From Waddlia sp964635295 (lineage in GTDB: Bacteria; Chlamydiota; Chlamydiia; Chlamydiales; Waddliaceae): DNA of 25,406 nt. A program made the translations under genes and the position numbers. The DNA lies in contig CAZWOB010000031.1 of the NCBI GenBank assembly GCA_964635295.1, positions 1-25,406 on the forward strand. The letters run 5' to 3'. Shown here in pieces: positions 22,501 through 25,406 of the stretch. The notes beneath the pieces were generated by a model. It was not told the DNA's origin. It ran no database searches and was given only the letters and a program-made list of their open reading frames with translations. Within the stretch, counting starts at the first letter, position 1. Each line of letters starts with the position of its first letter.

Positions 22501-22874
22501 ATGTTCTTGACCATGCATTGGTCAGGAACCCGATTCCAAGGCCTCCAGGGTTTGCTCCCTATACCTTGCTTCCACCATCTGATGCAATCGAGGTACAGGA
22601 GCCTATGGTGCCTGTCGATGACTCGGGCAGTGCGGCCTCAAGCTCTTCTTCTTCCTCTTCCAGCTCCTCATCATCTTACAGAGGGGTCAAGAGAGGCAGT
22701 GGCGCAATCGCGTTGAGCCCTTCCGATCGTCCCGAGAAAAGAATGCATGGAGCTCCACCCAGAAGGGCGGCAAGGAGAAGAGATGCAGCGCCTCTTGAAC
22801 GAACAGGAGGCGTCAAAAGAACCACCTCGGAACCGGTAGATGATGATCGGACGGTCAAGCGCGCCCGTTTGTAA
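19575..22874 (+). CDS. Lon-like ATP-dependent protease with atypical N-terminus and basic C-terminal tail
   Basis: AAA+ serine protease of 1099 residues; the usual bacterial Lon has about 800. Walker A GPPGNGKTT is at 553-561 and Walker B VIYIDEVDK at 617-625. The protease active site is DGPSAGG with Ser886. Lys929 in SKIGGLAAK lies exactly 43 residues later, as in E. coli Lon. Residues 1-540 do not show the standard LON substrate-binding domain. They include IQNAFRGLQTR (45-55), a perfect IQxxxRGxxxR motif, and a helical stretch. After the protease domain comes a run of 13 serines (1022-1034) written in mixed codons, then a 65-residue Arg/Lys-rich tail (PPRRAARRR, VKRARL). AAGAAGGAGG precedes the ATG. 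Catalysis looks intact; targeting and substrates are unknown, and a host-directed role is only possible. Confidence 0.9.
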   Translation: MSFPFSPDSTDGGVSTPPFDSFGGSDDSDTNLALVGPVELAGTTIQNAFRGLQTRKTYSQMPFDHVVKYFDGQTRTLVKHLVQVANRVQESWRRHILGQTEQVRALDDLKEIREEMVSWKSVFRERSDEVDADDYLEVEEFKTTIGAQMESFHSRLNDVCERVGFHNVKKGLSVIMGEEWKSYLSDEAHRALDEMQLIFTPTAYTVATVEEPLDDSRVVMLEDDRGVANPQHSAQLEKEIPFFRSFRFFEPSVGMDHVHGAEINIPITHEDGTRQVIVMKGYFNNNPVNAAEQIDLVGKNRRLVEYALEDKSAIPQEFRKLYLDQYPIRDLILKRTNEIVDEMEADYQLVQGAEGKILPSFLQVFNQATFDRQIKLFGLLLMQKEPRMAMFLYEMVLKSVPSYVETIRNTLHFSLLRKLDLAIEEMAATREKLSQLRADDVPYETRIAHSKMEGPVKQKALDKLKAITKGTSESDKAQKYLDGLLGVPFGTYTSEPVTKESTSEEIRQYLDRVAHDLDNAVHGHQKAKDAVLEWIAQRISNGESKGECIALEGPPGNGKTTFAREGIAKALGRPFAFISMGGQTDSAVLVGHGFTYVGSDWGRIVEILREAKCMDPVIYIDEVDKVSQTEKGRELIGVLTALTDFSQNKEFQDKYFSGVKFDLSRALFIFSYNDPSQLDPIFKDRLKVIKTDALSLQDKIVITRRHLLKEILHSCGFEEGEIVIDDEEIRFLVEQYTFEAGARKLKENLFAIVRAINRQRLTEPDSIQFPYRIDRETIIRFRDQPKIEFKKIAAGPMVGMVNGLYATTAGIGGLTLVQSYRTLANERLGLTLTGSQGDVMKESMTVARSVAWNLVSQEVRDRIMKGPVEGLHIHAPEGATPKDGPSAGGAITTAIVSLLTGVPIRNDVAMTGEIDLTGRISKIGGLAAKLHGAKRAGVTLALCPRDNAMDLEKIRKKYPELIDDSFQVVLVDTIHDVLDHALVRNPIPRPPGFAPYTLLPPSDAIEVQEPMVPVDDSGSAASSSSSSSSSSSSSYRGVKRGSGAIALSPSDRPEKRMHGAPPRRAARRRDAAPLERTGGVKRTTSEPVDDDRTVKRARL

Positions 22875-22882
22875 CAATATAA

Positions 22883-22910
22883 GCGGCCCCCGTCATTCGG
22901 CGGGGGTCGT
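22883..22910. terminator. Shared hairpin between convergent Lon-like and inositol monophosphatase genes
   Basis: CCCCCG (22887-22892), loop, CGGGGG (22901-22906), extended by a few pairs on each side. It lacks a T-run. The stop codon of the minus-strand gene lies in the loop, and the Lon stop is about 10 nt away. Likely bidirectional transcription end. Confidence 0.65.
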
Positions 22911-23678
22911 TAGATGCGATAAGAGTTCGCTGTGAATGGCGCCGTTCGAAACGACAAGGCGCCCTGACGGAATGTCGACCGGTTCCCCGTTGTACGCGGT
23001 CACTTTACCGCCTGCTTCCTCGATCAACAGGATGCCCGCGGCAATATCCCAAGGGTTCAATCCTTTTTCCCAGTAGCCGTCCAAGCGGCCAGCTGCGACA
23101 TAGGCGAGATCAATGGCCGCCGATCCCCCTCGACGAACGCCCTGGCTGATATGGGTCATGCGGCAGAATTCTGCATAGTTGTTATCGGGGTTTGTTTTTC
23201 TATCGTAGGCAAAACCTGTTGAGAGTAAACTTTTTTCAAGGGAGTCCACAGAGGACACCCGCAAAGGCGTTCCGTTCAGCTGAGATCCATGCCCTTTTTC
23301 TCCCTGAAAGAGTTCTTCCAGAATGGGATTGTAGACGACTCCCACCAGAGGAGAGCCTTTGTGGAGCAGGGCAATGGAGATAGAGACAAAAGGGTATTGG
23401 TGTGTATAGTTCGTTGTTCCGTCAAGCGGATCGACAACCCAGCAATAAGGGCTCTCTTCCAGAAGGTATTCTCCCGCTTCCTCAGATAGGATCGAATGGT
23501 CCGGAAAACGGGTTTTCAGCTCATTGAGGATCACTTCTTCTGATTCTTTATCGGCTTCGGTGACAAGGTCCCAACTAAATGTTTTTTCCTGGATCTGATT
23601 GAGCTTTCCCCAGTATTTTTTGAGGACTTCTCCGGCCTCTTGGGCGATCCGTGTGGCATGTTTAAGATAATCAGTCAT
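22893..23678 (-). CDS. Inositol monophosphatase family protein
   Basis: Mg-dependent, Li-sensitive-type sugar phosphatase of 261 residues, of the SuhB/CysQ superfamily. The metal-binding motifs are intact: SEE (65-67), DPLDGTTN (83-90) and WDIAAG (210-215). The region GVRRGGSAAIDLAYVAAGRL is typical of true inositol monophosphatases rather than fructose bisphosphatases. The exact substrate (inositol phosphate, PAP or another phosphate ester) cannot be read from the sequence. If it acts on PAP, it would recycle the by-product of sulfotransferases such as the one at 2146, but this link is speculative. The ATG comes 4 nt after the stop of the BPL_N-like gene, so it is the last gene of the bioY operon. 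Confidence 0.92.
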   Translation of the reverse strand: MTDYLKHATRIAQEAGEVLKKYWGKLNQIQEKTFSWDLVTEADKESEEVILNELKTRFPDHSILSEEAGEYLLEESPYCWVVDPLDGTTNYTHQYPFVSISIALLHKGSPLVGVVYNPILEELFQGEKGHGSQLNGTPLRVSSVDSLEKSLLSTGFAYDRKTNPDNNYAEFCRMTHISQGVRRGGSAAIDLAYVAAGRLDGYWEKGLNPWDIAAGILLIEEAGGKVTAYNGEPVDIPSGRLVVSNGAIHSELLSHLTTPAE

Positions 23679-23682
23679 ATTG

Positions 23683-24447
23683 CTACTTTACCACATGAGC
23701 AAGAGAAAGTCGAATCAGGGAGGCAAAGAGGTCGTCCCGATCCCTTTCATCGTCTTTCAGCGGGTTGAGGACGTGGCTTGGAATAGAGGGAAGGTGGTCA
23801 ATATGTTGAGGGGAATACTCAGGGTGAACTCCTGAAAGGACCGCTTTTCCTTTTCCAACGGAACATTCTACGATTGCGGCAGGGGAGTCGGGAAGATCTG
23901 CATAACGGGCGATCACTCTTGTGTTCTCCCTCTCACTTGCATCGACAAATTCGCAACCACCATTGTAGTAGACGGAAAGAGGCCTGGAAGCTCCCGCATC
24001 AATCCAGTTCAACTGGGCGGCACGGCTGCCGCTCTCATCTTCATATTTGAATACGTTGAGTCCGTATACGGGGCCTCGTGCTGTCCCCGGAAAAAATTTT
24101 AGCTCTCTTTGAGCGATCACTTCGAGTGGCTGCCCTTTTTCAAACTCAATGGCCTCAGAGGCGTAGTAACCTCCTGCACAAATTCCCAGGTAGGCACCTC
24201 CGTTTTCGACAAAGCGACGGATTCTTCGGTTAGCCTCTCCGCTGAGTAACTGATGGTAAGGAGTGTCCCGCCCTCCCGGAAAAATAAGCAAGCAGGCGTG
24301 TTCTTCCCAATTCTCATGGGTCAATTCACGCGCGTTTGTTCTTTGGAGATTGAATGTTTGATGGAGCTCTAGAGACTTCAAGGATTTGAAGAGGAGCCGG
24401 ACAGATTGAGGGCCGGCTCCTTCATCAACATAGACCAGTATGTTCAT
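23683..24447 (-). CDS. BPL_N domain protein (biotin-protein-ligase N-terminal, glutaminase-like fold)
   Basis: A 254-residue stand-alone protein of the class I glutamine amidotransferase-like fold that in fungi and plants forms the N-terminus of biotin protein ligase. Visible are LLIFPGGRDTPYHQ (53-66), the nucleophile elbow YLGICAGGYYAS with Cys90, and SGVHPEYSPQ with His208 and Glu210, a plausible Cys-His-Glu triad. The reaction is not established. The start at 24447 lies 7 nt after the bioY stop and there is no clear ribosome binding site, so translation is probably coupled; an upstream in-frame ATG inside bioY is less likely. The link with a biotin importer supports a role in biotin use. 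Confidence 0.85.
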   Translation of the reverse strand: MNILVYVDEGAGPQSVRLLFKSLKSLELHQTFNLQRTNARELTHENWEEHACLLIFPGGRDTPYHQLLSGEANRRIRRFVENGGAYLGICAGGYYASEAIEFEKGQPLEVIAQRELKFFPGTARGPVYGLNVFKYEDESGSRAAQLNWIDAGASRPLSVYYNGGCEFVDASERENTRVIARYADLPDSPAAIVECSVGKGKAVLSGVHPEYSPQHIDHLPSIPSHVLNPLKDDERDRDDLFASLIRLSLAHVVK

Positions 24448-24454
24448 GCAAAGT

Positions 24455-25015
24455 CTAAGATCTTTTCTTCGATAATACCGTAGTTGCAGCAACGACTTTT
24501 ACGATGTCGCCAGCGAGAAATGGGAGAAAGCCCATCATAAACGCCTGGCTCATGCCGACAAATGCTCCCAGCCAGAGGGCGCCGAGGCCCATTTGGACAA
24601 ACGAGATCAACATTAGAGCGGCAAAGAAGGTCAATGTTTTCATGCTCTGACGATGTTCGATGCACCAGCCCACTAAATAGGCTTGTACAGCGAACCCGAC
24701 CAAATAGCCTCCGCTTGCCCCGAGAAGCGCCATAGGAGCAGCAACCCCTCCGGCGGCAACTGGAAGGCCCAGGCAAAGCTGTCCCAGATAGGCTAGAACT
24801 GCGAGTGTTCCTTTGGAACGCCCGAGAAATCCTGCGACCAGCATCACGGCCAAAGTTTGAAGGCTGAGAGGAATTGGTGTGAAAAAGAGAGGGATCTTGA
24901 TCTGCGCGAAAAGCGCGATAAACATAGATCCGGCAATAATCTGAAATAGAGCTGTGGAAAAATGAGAGGTGTTCTCTCTTTTCTTCGTACTGAGTGTAGC
25001 TGTTTGAATCGTCAT
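24455..25015 (-). CDS. bioY: BioY biotin uptake protein
   Basis: Membrane S-component for biotin import, 186 residues with six predicted transmembrane segments. Characteristic blocks are PIPLSLQTLAVMLVAGFLGR, LCLGLPVAAGG and GASGGYLVGF, all hallmarks of BioY. It may work alone or with a shared ECF energising module; no ECF ATPase is in the window. The start at 25015 has CAGGAG six nt upstream; a longer in-frame start at 25075 would lie in the -35 box. It is the first gene of an operon with the BPL_N-like and inositol-phosphatase genes. Dependence on imported biotin fits a host-associated organism. Confidence 0.93.
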   Translation of the reverse strand: MTIQTATLSTKKRENTSHFSTALFQIIAGSMFIALFAQIKIPLFFTPIPLSLQTLAVMLVAGFLGRSKGTLAVLAYLGQLCLGLPVAAGGVAAPMALLGASGGYLVGFAVQAYLVGWCIEHRQSMKTLTFFAALMLISFVQMGLGALWLGAFVGMSQAFMMGFLPFLAGDIVKVVAATTVLSKKRS

Positions 25016-25046
25016 GATTGACTCCTGTCTTAGGGAAAAAGATAGA

Positions 25047-25075
25047 ATTTTACCTATCCTTCTCCCAAGAGTCAA
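25047..25075 (-). promoter_or_regulatory. Promoter of the bioY operon
   Basis: On the minus strand TTGACT (25070-25075), 17-nt spacer, TAAAAT (25047-25052), giving a leader of about 25 nt with CAGGAG before the ATG. No BirA or BioR operator pattern was recognised. Confidence 0.65.
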
Positions 25076-25080
25076 TCAGA

Positions 25081-25335
25081 TTATTTCCCTTTGCTTTTGC
25101 TGCCAGGTTTGACGATCTCCTGCACATCAGGCGGCAGATCTTCAAATTTCGGATTGACAGCGTCCTCACCGTTCTCCTCCAGATCTTTGAGGTAATCATC
25201 ATAGTATTCATACTGGCAAGGATTTTTTTTGTGATACTCGCGCATCACCTGGCATTTGCGGCAGAAATTGTCGTCTGCCTCTACCGTGAAAACAGCGGAA
25301 GAGATGACTGCGGCTAGAAGAAATGTGCGGGACAT
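25081..25335 (-). CDS. Small exported acidic protein with CxxC motif
   Basis: An 84-residue protein of unknown function. The first about 20 residues (MSRTFLLAAVISSAVFTVEA) form a signal peptide. The short mature part has three cysteines (CRKC and NPCQ), clustered tyrosines and acids (YEYYDDYLKDLEENGED), and a lysine-rich end. It could bind a metal or form disulfides in the periplasm; no family is recognised. AAGGAGGG precedes the ATG at 25335, which rules out the longer in-frame start. A good promoter lies just upstream, and the gene ends 66 bp before the bioY start. Confidence 0.75.
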   Translation of the reverse strand: MSRTFLLAAVISSAVFTVEADDNFCRKCQVMREYHKKNPCQYEYYDDYLKDLEENGEDAVNPKFEDLPPDVQEIVKPGSKSKGK

Positions 25336-25356
25336 GGGACCCTCCTTTTTATCCTT

Positions 25357-25385
25357 TATATAAAACATACGATGCTATAATTCAA
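25357..25385 (-). promoter_or_regulatory. Promoter of the small exported protein gene
   Basis: On the minus strand TTGAAT (25380-25385), 17-nt spacer, TATATA (25357-25362), about 21 nt before the ATG at 25335. Confidence 0.6.
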
Positions 25386-25406
25386 ATATTCTATGGATAT
25401 CCTTGA

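Overview
The window looks like a chromosomal segment of a chlamydia-related, amoeba- or animal-associated intracellular bacterium (Parachlamydiales-like). This is an inference. It rests on two tandem cysteine-rich major-outer-membrane-protein-like porins, a truncated relative of the ATP/ADP (Npt/Tlc) translocases, a BioY biotin importer next to a BPL_N-type protein, and several eukaryote-like exported enzymes (sulfotransferase, fucosyltransferase-like protein). The 100-base N run shows that the source is a draft scaffold.

Layout. 1-1624: a zinc/manganese ABC importer on the minus strand (ATPase cut by the window edge, His-rich binding protein, and a promoter with a palindrome over its -10 box). 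1672-2108: the 5' part of tRNA-Ser(GGA), an assembly gap, and a 190-bp tandem repeat carrying terminator hairpins. 2146-4118: an AT-rich island with two divergent genes for exported glycan-modifying enzymes. 4151-7319: a possible gene remnant, a periplasmic glutaredoxin, an alpha/beta hydrolase with two homopolymer frameshifts, and a DUF1254/DUF1214 protein. 7383-8936: an AraC-GyrI regulator broken by a 171-bp palindromic element, then a GNAT acetyltransferase. 9016-11053: an FAD oxidoreductase and a small coiled-coil protein. 11034-13639 (minus): an SDR, MFS carrier and lysine-rich protein operon. 13784-16851: a PEP-CTERM protein and two MOMP-like porins. 16937-18473: a second 171-bp palindromic element, a double-TM2 protein, and an SRPBCC-MarR operon. 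18440-19093 (minus): adenylate kinase. 19575-22874: an unusual 1099-residue Lon-like protease. 22893-25335 (minus): bioY, BPL_N-like and inositol-monophosphatase operon, plus a small exported protein.

The most striking signal is the pair of 171-bp elements (7461-7631 and 16937-17107). Both are flanked by TA duplications and align without gaps. They share an identical 40-base apex and short internal blocks, yet their arms differ almost completely in sequence while each stays self-complementary. One element splits a regulator gene, and removing the element plus one TA restores the reading frame exactly. The other sits between a gene's start codon and its upstream DNA. The second main candidate is the Lon-like protein, which has a perfect IQ-type motif near the N-terminus and a 13-serine tract followed by a very basic, nuclear-localisation-like tail. 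The third is the divergent exported sulfotransferase/fucosyltransferase pair.
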